From contig CAJXAC010000022.1 of assembly GCA_913050035.1 (NCBI GenBank), forward strand, positions 1 to 33,413: a DNA stretch of 33,413 nt. Direction: 5' to 3'. Position numbers and translations under genes: made by a program. Shown here in pieces: positions 26,262 to 33,413 of this stretch. Position 1 is the stretch's first letter, and every line of letters begins with the position of its first letter. The notes under the pieces were generated by a model. It was not told the origin of the DNA. It made no database searches and worked only from the letters and a program-made list of their open reading frames with translations. The DNA is from an uncultured Gammaproteobacteria bacterium (lineage in GTDB: Bacteria; Pseudomonadota; Gammaproteobacteria; Pseudomonadales; Azotimanducaceae).

Positions 26262-26552
26262 ATGATGCCCTTTATGCGTCGTTTATCATTCATTAGCTGT
26301 ATCGTGCTGCTAGGCGCTTGCGCGTCTAAGACATTGCCACCCGACTACGTGGGACTGACCGAGGCAGACGTCATAGCAAAACATGGCTACCCTATTGATC
26401 GCCGCATCGTTGCCGACGACGTGGTGGTCTTAGTGTTCCGTTCCCGCCTCGGTAGCGAGCGCTTCGTTACCCTGGTGAACGACCAAGTTGATAATGTGCA
26501 ACACGATCGCAACTTATCGCTGTTCAAACTCGTTCCAATCATTATCGATTGA
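26262..26552 (+). CDS. Small lipoprotein, unknown function
   Basis: A 96-residue protein with a lipoprotein signal peptide: basic MMPFMRR start, hydrophobic core, lipobox LLGAC with Cys20. The mature part (YVGLTEADVIAKHGYP, then short beta-like strands VVLVFR, ERFVTLVNDQVDNV) resembles the SmpA/BamE-type small fold, where a short helix with a GxP-like turn is followed by strands; this is a weak structural impression. ATG 26262, 26265 and 26274 are all possible starts and none has a clear ribosome-binding site. The frame is open upstream to 26190 but would give a non-lipoprotein N-terminus. Confidence 0.7.
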   Translation: MMPFMRRLSFISCIVLLGACASKTLPPDYVGLTEADVIAKHGYPIDRRIVADDVVVLVFRSRLGSERFVTLVNDQVDNVQHDRNLSLFKLVPIIID

Positions 26553-26617
26553 TCGTCATTCCCTAGCTTCATCCCGGCGTTGGTCCCATACTTTTATTTT
26601 TCTACCGAGAACAGAAT

Positions 26618-26983
26618 ATGGACGACAAACAAGCCATTGCAGCAACAATCCAAGTCTATTTCGATTCCATGTATTTGTCCGAACGCGACAAAGTGCTGCA
26701 AGCATTCCATCCAAACGCAAAAATTACTGGCTACATGGGTGGAAACTTACTCGAGCAAACTGTGGAAGAATTTGCGAACTTCGTGGGCGCGCAGACTCCT
26801 TCCGCAAAAGACCAAGGCGAAGCCCCAATGTTGGAAACCCTGTCGGTAGACATCACTGGCCACACCGCTGTGGCTAAAGTTCGTGACGGTTATTTAGGGA
26901 TGATTTTCGTCGACACACTGTCGATGCTGAAACTAGCCGACAATTGGGTAATTTATAACAAATTGTTCCATGTAGAAGGCTGA
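26618..26983 (+). CDS. NTF2-like (SnoaL / lumazine-binding-like) family protein
   Basis: A 121-residue single-domain protein of the NTF2-like cone fold. It starts MDDKQAIAATIQVYFDSMYL, with the FHPNAKITGYMGG segment (about 30-42) and the C-terminal strands AVAKVRDGYLGMIFVDTLSML and WVIYNKLFHVE typical of this family. Function is not predictable from sequence: members include enzymes, binding proteins and accessory domains. It lies 65 nt after the lipoprotein gene and converges on blh with a 22-bp gap that shows no clear terminator. GAGA lies about 9 nt before the ATG. Confidence 0.85.
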   Translation: MDDKQAIAATIQVYFDSMYLSERDKVLQAFHPNAKITGYMGGNLLEQTVEEFANFVGAQTPSAKDQGEAPMLETLSVDITGHTAVAKVRDGYLGMIFVDTLSMLKLADNWVIYNKLFHVEG

Positions 26984-27005
26984 CGCCAAGCGCTATTCCC
27001 GCCAT

Positions 27006-27854
27006 TCAATGAATGCGTCGATTGGCCTTACTCAGCAAAACCATATGTGGCACCGTCAGCGCAGCCAACGCTATAAAGGTGTATCGAAAGGTCGTTTGAT
27101 TGAAGGTTTCAAATGTAACTGCAGGATCAGATGCACTCATCCACACAGCTCCTGCAATAGCGCTCATCACGACCAAACTAAGCATTAGGATGGTTGCAGA
27201 GCCCTGCTGATTTAACGCGTGGCGCCAGCGCGTTAAATGGATCGGGCTATGCAGTAACGCAAAGTAACAAGCAAAACCTGCCAACGCGCCGGCGGCCCAA
27301 CACACAGCACCATAGACGGCCAGTAAACCTATCGACACCCAGCGCTTGGGAGCACAGCACACATGGATGAAAGCCGCAATGCACCCCATTATTCCCAAAG
27401 CACTGATCGGCGCCAATGCAATGGGCGTTTCGGTAAGGATGCTGAACAGCGCCTGAACGTCTGCGCCTGCAAATAAACCTGGCAAGCCAATGATCGCTAG
27501 GCCCCAAGTTAATTGATGCAATAAAGACGCATTTGGCAAATCAGAGTCGCCAAAGTGATAAGCCGAATACGCCAAAAACACACTCAGTAAGGCCAAGGGC
27601 GCGATTAACCAAAGCGCAATCACCACCAGCACAAGCGCCACATACCCAGCTACTACAGCGCCCAACCGACCCTTCTTATAGTGTGCACGCATAATGACCC
27701 AGTCATATGCGCCATGGGGCAAACCTGCGACCAAAACCAGCGCACTGCACCAAAAGATCAGCAACGGACTTTGCTCAACCATCCAAGTCGCTGCACACAG
27801 AACAATTACTGAGCCCAGCAAAAACCCGGCATAGGGCTTAACGACCGAGCGCAT
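27006..27854 (-). CDS. blh: Beta-carotene 15,15'-dioxygenase, Brp/Blh family
   Basis: A 282-residue, multi-helix membrane enzyme that cleaves beta-carotene into two retinal molecules, the chromophore of the opsin in this operon. Family histidine motifs are visible: GLPHGAYDW (His47, Asp51), AYHFGDSDL (His100) and LLHSPIHLTRW (His202, His206), probable iron ligands. Length is typical of marine Blh proteins. Its start overlaps crtY by 17 nt, and it is the last gene of the leftward retinal operon. No isopentenyl-diphosphate isomerase gene follows, although idi is often present in such clusters. Confidence 0.95.
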   Translation of the reverse strand: MRSVVKPYAGFLLGSVIVLCAATWMVEQSPLLIFWCSALVLVAGLPHGAYDWVIMRAHYKKGRLGAVVAGYVALVLVVIALWLIAPLALLSVFLAYSAYHFGDSDLPNASLLHQLTWGLAIIGLPGLFAGADVQALFSILTETPIALAPISALGIMGCIAAFIHVCCAPKRWVSIGLLAVYGAVCWAAGALAGFACYFALLHSPIHLTRWRHALNQQGSATILMLSLVVMSAIAGAVWMSASDPAVTFETFNQTTFRYTFIALAALTVPHMVLLSKANRRIH

Positions 27855-29004
27855 AGCGCAACGCCTCGCGCATCATGACACCTTTCGGCATCGCCCATAT
27901 TACCCGTAGGTAGTCTGCAAGCTGTGCGCCATCACTAAGGAACCGCACCAAAGCGGCGGGGTTGACCCGCTGAAATAAGCGAAAGAAAACCTCAGGAGCC
28001 TGCGCTGGTCGATTCTCAAGAAATGCTACAAACACCCCATCAAACCAGCGCGCAACACTATGCCTCGATGGCGGCGGTCCGCTATTCGTTCGTCCAGATA
28101 ACCATTCCGCTATACACTCAGCTTGCTGCTGAGCGTGAGGATAACAATACCCCGTAGAGGGCTTTGCCGTATCTGCATGTAGTCCAAACAGAACAACATT
28201 AGGCTGACCCTCAAGCAAGGCATGCGGTCTTTTTGGCATGGGCAGAACACCGCACTCACTGCTGCGAATATGCCAATCCGAGAGACCGAAGCGTTGGCGC
28301 AAGTAGCCGCGAAGCTCGTCTTTATATTGCGACTCGCACAGCTGTTGCTTGGAAAAATGCGTGGTCTCAACCAGCGCTCTACGCGGGCTAAAGGGCAACA
28401 CATAAAAGAAGTGCACGTCGTCTTCACTACCGGCACTAAAATCCATAAGTGTGACTGTGGTTGGGTCGAATACGTCTTTGTCCGTTTCGATTTCCCAACC
28501 GAAAAAATGCTGCAACAGAGTGCCTTGGGGAATCGGTCGAGGCCGAGTGTCGATTACTCGATCGGCTCGTACCTGGCCTCGGTCAGTCCCAACGCACAGC
28601 TGCTGCTGATCTCGGCTTACTTGTCCAGCGCTGACTCCAAGTTTCAGGCCTACAGTATTTGAACTGCCTAGTAGCTCGACCGCAGATTGGTAATAACGGC
28701 CGCTGTCGACCCGCACATAGGGCATTTCAGGACAAGCACTAGCTGTTACTCGTCCCGCTGAACGAATCTCCCAGCGCGACCAGGAGTGACTGATTGCCTC
28801 ATCAAAGAGACCTCCCGCTCTTTGCCAATAACACCAGGTTTTATCGCGCTGATACTTGTCGCGGGGCTCGATCACGACAGCCTTGTTTATACGACGGGAT
28901 GCGCAGTTGTTACTGCGATCGATCTGGCAAGCTAGCGCCAAGCCACTCATACCACCGCCTAAAATCGCCACGTCGACGCTAGCTAAGGCATCCGGGTTAT
29001 GCAT
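27838..29004 (-). CDS. crtY: Lycopene beta-cyclase
   Basis: A 388-residue flavoprotein that cyclises both ends of lycopene to give beta-carotene. The N-terminal Rossmann motif VAILGGGMSGLALA (12-25) binds FAD; a DKTWCYW segment (around 54-60), PYVRVDSGRYY and GYCYPHAQQ follow, as in CrtY proteins. Length fits the CrtY type (about 380-400). GGTGAG lies about 8 nt before the ATG. It begins 18 nt after crtB and overlaps blh by 17 nt, consistent with translational coupling within the operon. Confidence 0.94.
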   Translation of the reverse strand: MHNPDALASVDVAILGGGMSGLALACQIDRSNNCASRRINKAVVIEPRDKYQRDKTWCYWQRAGGLFDEAISHSWSRWEIRSAGRVTASACPEMPYVRVDSGRYYQSAVELLGSSNTVGLKLGVSAGQVSRDQQQLCVGTDRGQVRADRVIDTRPRPIPQGTLLQHFFGWEIETDKDVFDPTTVTLMDFSAGSEDDVHFFYVLPFSPRRALVETTHFSKQQLCESQYKDELRGYLRQRFGLSDWHIRSSECGVLPMPKRPHALLEGQPNVVLFGLHADTAKPSTGYCYPHAQQQAECIAEWLSGRTNSGPPPSRHSVARWFDGVFVAFLENRPAQAPEVFFRLFQRVNPAALVRFLSDGAQLADYLRVIWAMPKGVMMREALRYALGR

Positions 29005-29022
29005 CGCGCGGTCTCACCCGGC

Positions 29023-29940
29023 TCAGGTACCGAAGCGTTGCGGATCCAACGCCTTGTGCAATCGCGGTCGATGTTCTGCCCGATGAATGATGAGCGTACT
29101 AGACCCTTCGGTAATGCGCCGACCCAACAATTCGCCTATCAGCCGGCACTTGGTCGTTGCTGATACTACAGTGCGGCGCTGCCAGTATTGGTTAGGCGTC
29201 GCCACCACCTTGTCTCCGATCGCTCGATACAAACGCGCAGCGATCTTAATCGCCTGACGCACCGCGACTGGCAAGAATCCATAACCCTGGGCCGCACTGG
29301 CATAGTATTCATCCGCAATGCCTAACAAACGCACAGCCCCTTTATAAGCATTGGCTCGTTGAACTGGATCTCCCGCAGCAAGGCCAGCTGCACACACCGG
29401 GCCTTCAAGCATCTCCGCAGGGAGATATACCCGTTCCCGCTCAGCATCTTCGAGGATATCTCGACAGATGTTTGTCATTTGCATTGCCACACCCAAATCC
29501 ACAGCAAATGGGTAGGCCCGTGGGTTTTTCACTCCGAATAAGTGGCACATCATCAACCCTACGGTGGAGGCCACTCCGTAACAAAAGCGCACAAGCTCAT
29601 CTTGGCTTTGCAAATGCCGCGGCCATTGATCGGCGATAAGGGCATCAACGAAATCCATGACTAAGTTCGCGGGAATACCGAACTGTTGCTGCAGCACTAG
29701 GAGATCCGCCATTACCGGATCAGCACTGTCGCCACGGATAAAGTCATCACGCAGAGCAACCAGCTTCGCGTCATTGCAGCCAGCCGGCGCAGCATCAGCC
29801 AGATCATCCATGTATCGGCAAAAGTAATATAAACGCGCCACGGCATCGTAGCGCGCCCTCGGCAGGAATCGAGCGGCCAACGAAAACGTTTTCGCATTGG
29901 CCTTGAATATCATTTCAGGATTTTGTGATTTGAGGTTCAT
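29023..29940 (-). CDS. crtB: Phytoene synthase
   Basis: A 305-residue squalene/phytoene synthase-type enzyme that condenses two geranylgeranyl diphosphates to phytoene. Both Asp-rich Mg2+-binding motifs are intact: DDLAD at 45-49 in YFCRYMDDLADA, and DILED at 161-165 in NICRDILEDAERERVYLP. Length is typical. Its ATG overlaps the crtI stop by 4 nt (ATGA). Product feeds CrtI encoded just upstream. Confidence 0.97.
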   Translation of the reverse strand: MNLKSQNPEMIFKANAKTFSLAARFLPRARYDAVARLYYFCRYMDDLADAAPAGCNDAKLVALRDDFIRGDSADPVMADLLVLQQQFGIPANLVMDFVDALIADQWPRHLQSQDELVRFCYGVASTVGLMMCHLFGVKNPRAYPFAVDLGVAMQMTNICRDILEDAERERVYLPAEMLEGPVCAAGLAAGDPVQRANAYKGAVRLLGIADEYYASAAQGYGFLPVAVRQAIKIAARLYRAIGDKVVATPNQYWQRRTVVSATTKCRLIGELLGRRITEGSSTLIIHRAEHRPRLHKALDPQRFGT

Positions 29941-31433
29941 AACATTGCCCCCGTGGGTTGCGGAAAATCCTCTTTAAGCAAATGCTCAACCACTTTGGCT
30001 GAACTAAGGACCCCAGGCACACCGGCACCCGGGTGAGTGCCCGCCCCAACTAAGTAGAGATTCTTAATGTCTTCGGAGCGGTTGTGGAAACGGAAATACG
30101 CAGACTGGGTAAAGATCGGCGCTATTGAAAAACCTGCACCCCAGCGCGACCCGTAGTCTGCATCGAATTGGGTCGGATCAAGGTCAAAACAAACGTCCAT
30201 GTGCTGACGCAAATTGGGCAACACTCGCTCTTCCAATATATCAATAACCCGCTCGCGCACTTGGTCTCGTGCGGCCAGCCAGTCGTGGCGCTGCAAGTTC
30301 GGTACTGGAGCTAATACATAGAACGTATCTTTACCGTCAGGTGCTAATGCCGGATCTGTCGCCGTTGGACGGTGCAGGTATAAACTCAGATCGTCACCTG
30401 CCGGCTCGCCCGCAAAAATCCGCTGCAATAACTCTTGATACTGCTCACCAAAAACTATTGTGTGATGCTCTACGTCCTCGTACTGACAGTTAGTACCGAA
30501 ATAAAGAACATACAAACCCATGGAATATTTAAGCGCATCAATGCGTCGATCGGTCCACCGTTTACGGTCTGCACGAGGCACTAAAGATCGATAAATCTGT
30601 GCTGGGTCACCATTACAAATAACCAGGTCGGCAGCCACAGCCTCACCGTTGGCGAATTGCACACCGGTAACCTCACCGTCCGCAATGCAGATTTTCTGCA
30701 CTTCTTGATTGAGCGTTACATTAATTCCAACCTCTTGCATAAGGCGCCCCATGGCCGCCACCAGCGCGCCCGTGCCACCACGCGGAAAATGCACACCCCA
30801 GCGCCGCTCGAGATAATGAATTAACGAATAGATACTCGTGGTGTTAAACGGGTTGCCGCCCACTAGCAATGGCTGAATGCTAAAAGCGCGACGAAGCCGC
30901 TCATCTTTTAGATAGCGCTTAGTAAACTGCCAAACTGTGCGGTAGCAGCCTAAACGCACCAACGCCGGAACCTGCTTGAGCATAAACCAGAGCCGGTTAA
31001 ACGGCACATGTGCTAGCTCTCCGAAACCAACATCAAATATTCGCTTAGAGTGCGCGAGCAGTCTTTTATAACCTTCGACGTCTTGCGGACTCAGCCGCTC
31101 TATTTCATTTACCGTGTCTTCAACCGTACCGCCATAATCCATTCGCGAGCCGTCACTAAATTCGTATCGATACCACGGCGATACCGGCAATATTTCTGCA
31201 TACTCAGGAAGCTGTCTATCGAACAGCTCAAACAATTCTTCAAACAGGAACGGTGCAGTTATGACCGTTGGTCCGGCGTCAAAGGTATGCCCGTCGCGCT
31301 TAAAAGTGCGTGCACGGCCACCAAGTTGCTCCAATCGCTCAATCAAGGTAACTTCAAAACCCAGTTTGCGTGCTCTCAATGCTGCCGCCATGCCGCCAAA
31401 GCCACTGCCAATAACTACTGCGTGCTTACTCAT
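29937..31433 (-). CDS. crtI: Phytoene desaturase (bacterial four-step type)
   Basis: A 498-residue FAD-dependent desaturase that converts phytoene to lycopene. The N-terminal dinucleotide fold is GSGFGGMAAALRARKLG (9-25), followed by GGRARTF and FDAGPTVI; the C-terminal FAD motif is LYLVGAGTHPGAGVPGVLSSAK (about 463-484). Length is typical of CrtI. The start codon shares a base with the crtE stop (TGATG), so translation is probably coupled. Final product is assumed to be lycopene because a lycopene cyclase follows. Confidence 0.97.
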   Translation of the reverse strand: MSKHAVVIGSGFGGMAAALRARKLGFEVTLIERLEQLGGRARTFKRDGHTFDAGPTVITAPFLFEELFELFDRQLPEYAEILPVSPWYRYEFSDGSRMDYGGTVEDTVNEIERLSPQDVEGYKRLLAHSKRIFDVGFGELAHVPFNRLWFMLKQVPALVRLGCYRTVWQFTKRYLKDERLRRAFSIQPLLVGGNPFNTTSIYSLIHYLERRWGVHFPRGGTGALVAAMGRLMQEVGINVTLNQEVQKICIADGEVTGVQFANGEAVAADLVICNGDPAQIYRSLVPRADRKRWTDRRIDALKYSMGLYVLYFGTNCQYEDVEHHTIVFGEQYQELLQRIFAGEPAGDDLSLYLHRPTATDPALAPDGKDTFYVLAPVPNLQRHDWLAARDQVRERVIDILEERVLPNLRQHMDVCFDLDPTQFDADYGSRWGAGFSIAPIFTQSAYFRFHNRSEDIKNLYLVGAGTHPGAGVPGVLSSAKVVEHLLKEDFPQPTGAML

Positions 31434-32407
31434 CAGTTGTTTGCTGTCACCAGCAGTGGTCTTCTTAAAGCCGCGGGGGAACGCTTTTGCACGCGCTCAC
31501 AGGGCAGAGGCTGGGTTATATGATCAGCAATGAATTGATGCACAACCGCTTCAACCGGCGTCGGCAACCAAGCGGCATTACTGCGCGCAACATCAGCTGC
31601 ATCTCCCACCCAAGTGATGCAGCGCTGGCGCGCAGACTCGCGCAATCTGGGCTGCCTGACCAGTGCTACGAATAAATCTTTTTCCTTGTCACTTATTTGT
31701 TTCGCCGCTACTACCGGCGCTGTGACCACACGGTCAACGATGTCCTCATGCTCGGCATATGAGCCACCATTAAGCAGTGGCTCGAGGTCATTTAAAATTT
31801 GATACGCCAACCCCAACTGTTCTCCGCACCGTTGTGCGGCGCTAATCATCCGTTCATCGCCTGCAGCCAAAACTGCAGCGAATTGGAGTGGCAAAGCGAG
31901 CAGCGCACCGGTCTTGTGCCGCGCGATGGTTTGGTATTGGTTGAGCAGCGTCGCACCGTTGCTGTGTAACTTAAGTTGCTGCAGTTGACCCGAGCTAGCG
32001 CTACTTACCGCTACCGCCATAGCCTGCACCAAACCAGTAATCGCCTCATCGCGACAACCACTCGCCGCCAAACAACGAAAGGCCGCAGCAATCAGATGAT
32101 CGCCTAACAACAGCGCAGTATTACTGCCGTATTTTTTCCAAACGGTAGGCTGGCCTCGACGAACAGGGGTTCGGTCTTGGATATCGTCATGCACTATTGA
32201 GGCTTCATGAATCAGCTCAGCCGCCGCCGCAATATGTATTAGCACATCAGGGTGTTCAAAGTTCCTCGCGGCAGCAAAAGTAAACTTAGCGCGGGTACGT
32301 TTACCGCAGCGAGCCAAGTGGTGAGCTGCTGCTCCTTGGACTGTGCCAGCATCATCACCAAACTTACGGATCACCAACTCAAGTCGAGACTTAAAGTCTT
32401 TGCTCAT
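31433..32407 (-). CDS. crtE: Geranylgeranyl diphosphate synthase
   Basis: A 324-residue trans-prenyltransferase expected to make the C20 precursor for CrtB. The first Asp-rich motif is complete (Asp74-Asp75, Asp78 in SIVHDDIQDRTPVRRG), and GKRTRAKF and HKTGALL (165-167) match the family. The second Asp-rich motif, usually DDxxD, reads AYQILNDLEPLL (Asn206, Asp207, Pro210 in the last position), so two of its three Asp are replaced. AGGAGGG lies 7 nt before the ATG, the strongest ribosome-binding site in the operon. About 120 nt separate it from the opsin gene. Confidence 0.93.
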   Translation of the reverse strand: MSKDFKSRLELVIRKFGDDAGTVQGAAAHHLARCGKRTRAKFTFAAARNFEHPDVLIHIAAAAELIHEASIVHDDIQDRTPVRRGQPTVWKKYGSNTALLLGDHLIAAAFRCLAASGCRDEAITGLVQAMAVAVSSASSGQLQQLKLHSNGATLLNQYQTIARHKTGALLALPLQFAAVLAAGDERMISAAQRCGEQLGLAYQILNDLEPLLNGGSYAEHEDIVDRVVTAPVVAAKQISDKEKDLFVALVRQPRLRESARQRCITWVGDAADVARSNAAWLPTPVEAVVHQFIADHITQPLPCERVQKRSPAALRRPLLVTANN

Positions 32408-32441
32408 GGCAGATCCCTCCTGGTGATTAAGATTATTTTTA

Positions 32442-32514
32442 TCGAGCTGGGCTCGAGTTCTAGAGGTTAATGGAGGCGCTCGCGGGTGCCGCTTGTGGCC
32501 ACACCCGCTTGCGC
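32442..32514 (-). other. Intercistronic hairpins between proteorhodopsin and crtE
   Basis: The larger hairpin (32476-32514) pairs GCGC-AA-GCGGGTG with CACCCGC-GA-GCGC around a 13-nt loop: a strong stem with one small internal mismatch. A second stem of six pairs with a CCA loop (TCGAGC/GCTCGA) lies at 32442-32456. Neither is followed by a proper T-tract. They may stabilise the opsin transcript end or cause partial termination, lowering crt expression relative to opsin. Function is inferred from position. Confidence 0.5.
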
Positions 32515-32528
32515 TAAAGGTCCGAGAA

Positions 32529-33209
32529 CTAAGCGGTCGATCTGGAGGACGACGTAGCCGCTACCCAGATAACTACACCAAACGCGATCTTGTTCACGAA
32601 ATCCGCAAGGTTGTAGACAATGTTCAGAGCTCCGGCTCCCATAGAAGGCTCCACAATGTAACCGATCGGGTAAATAGCCCAACCAACAGTCACAATCAGT
32701 CGAAGCGCGTTAAAGGCCGTTTTACTTGCCTCAGTGCCCTGAGCTGCGCTGATCTGACTCGCCTCGCCGGCGAAGATCTCGTAGATGATGTATAACCATC
32801 CAGCCATACCGATGATGAATCCTACCCAGTAGTTCATTAGGTTAGCTTCACCCAAGAATCCGAAGATCAGCATCACCAGTGAGGCGATCATCAGCTTCCA
32901 GAACAAAGCAGCTCGGACTACGGCTATCGCCGCCAAGATCAAGTAGAACTCAACGATCTGCAGAGGCACGGTTAATAGCCAATCTACATAGCGGAATACG
33001 ATTGGGCTTTGCTGTGTGTCGATCCATACGCCTCGCATGTAGAAGTAATGGATCGCCGCAATGCCGGTAACCAACGCCGCAACGGTAAGTGAGGTTTTCC
33101 ACTTGCCTTCAGCGCGATCGCGTTCAACAGTGAAAAAGTACGTAGCTGCGACCATCGCCGCAGATATGATCCAGAAAGTAACACCAACCAAATCGGTCAT
33201 GTCTAACAT
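32529..33209 (-). CDS. Proteorhodopsin, predicted blue-absorbing proton pump
   Basis: Seven-helix retinal protein of about 226 residues. Numbered from ATG 33209, His54, the Schiff-base counter-ion Asp76 and proton donor Glu87 correspond to His75, Asp97 and Glu108 of the reference green-absorbing protein, and retinal binds Lys207 in LADFVNKIAF. The tuning residue (position 105 in the reference) is Gln84 in LTVPLQIVEFY; Gln there is known to give blue absorption near 490 nm. ATG 33209 is preferred over 33215 because AAGGGAG abuts the latter and lies 6 nt before the former. No cleavable signal peptide is visible, unlike the reference protein. First gene of the retinal operon. Confidence 0.97.
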   Translation of the reverse strand: MLDMTDLVGVTFWIISAAMVAATYFFTVERDRAEGKWKTSLTVAALVTGIAAIHYFYMRGVWIDTQQSPIVFRYVDWLLTVPLQIVEFYLILAAIAVVRAALFWKLMIASLVMLIFGFLGEANLMNYWVGFIIGMAGWLYIIYEIFAGEASQISAAQGTEASKTAFNALRLIVTVGWAIYPIGYIVEPSMGAGALNIVYNLADFVNKIAFGVVIWVAATSSSRSTA

Positions 33210-33413
33210 TTCCATCTCCCTTCATTTTATTCAAACGGTAGGTGCCCCGCGTCCTATGCCTAACCCTAGCTCAGCATTGCCTACTCATCCCTCCGATGAG
33301 CAGAGATCGCGATCCAAGGCCGATCCATAGGCACTTATCGTTTGAATTTTTCCTAGGTTGTTGCCGACCCTAAGACGGCAGCGGGGTGTACTCCAATCCA
33401 TTGCAAAGCCGCG
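33210..33413 (-). promoter_or_regulatory. Upstream region of proteorhodopsin with paired 9-nt arms
   Basis: No gene is seen. ATTCAAACG (33229-33237, just upstream of the ribosome-binding site at 33216-33222) and CGTTTGAAT (33339-33347) form a 9-bp inverted repeat 101 nt apart. Between them are a GATCGCGATC palindrome (33305-33314) and a 6-bp hairpin CTCATC/GATGAG (33284-33300) whose loop reads GGAGG-like leftward. These could fold in the mRNA leader or be protein sites. No clear -35/-10 promoter was identified, and the window ends here. Confidence 0.4.

Overview
The window looks like a chromosomal segment of a marine, light-harvesting gammaproteobacterium. The evidence is the housekeeping gene set and its local order (sbcB, fxsA next to groES-groEL, a homodimeric-type aceE with aceF, ampD divergent from nadC, yajQ, an ampG-like transporter), together with a complete proteorhodopsin/retinal operon at the right end. 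No insertion sequence, prophage, CRISPR array, tRNA or rRNA was recognised. Genus is not called; a SAR92/OM60-like relative is only a guess.

Left part (about 1-8250). Seven genes run leftward. sbcB, a betaine/choline-type ABC ATPase, a fused substrate-binding/permease protein and two Nudix hydrolases are tightly packed with overlapping ends and look like one operon. They are followed by a PLP-dependent cystathionine gamma-synthase-family enzyme and a long HMG-CoA synthase-like protein. sbcB is divergent from an SLC13/DASS anion transporter, and the two ATG codons overlap in one CATG.

Middle (about 8250-27000). The transporter converges on a lipoprotein aminopeptidase with a 90-bp antisense overlap. 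A YihG-like acyltransferase, a coiled-coil membrane protein and a PuuD-like membrane protein follow. groES-groEL carries both a sigma32-like promoter and a perfect CIRCE operator, so control by both HrcA and sigma32 is likely. Next come a PaiB-like protein, FxsA, an alkyltransferase-like DNA-repair protein with Trp in place of the acceptor Cys, an AmpG-like permease, YajQ and a cobalamin adenosyltransferase. aceE-aceF appears to use a TTG start with a strong ribosome-binding site and is preceded by a well-positioned 39-codon small ORF. ampD, nadC, a small acidic ORF, a small lipoprotein and an NTF2-like protein complete this part.

Right part (about 27000-33413). A leftward operon holds proteorhodopsin, crtE, crtI, crtB, crtY and blh. 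The crt genes and blh build retinal (GGPP to phytoene to lycopene to beta-carotene to retinal), which binds the opsin Lys to make a light-driven proton pump. The opsin has Gln at the spectral-tuning position, which predicts blue-light absorption. Adjacent crt genes overlap or nearly touch, whereas opsin and crtE are separated by about 120 nt containing a strong hairpin that may uncouple their expression. No idi gene lies next to blh.

I did not find a clearly undescribed system. The best leads are the regulatory structures (groES, aceE and proteorhodopsin leaders), the two re-called starts, the long HMG-CoA synthase homologue, the atypical second Asp-rich motif of CrtE and the convergent gene overlap.
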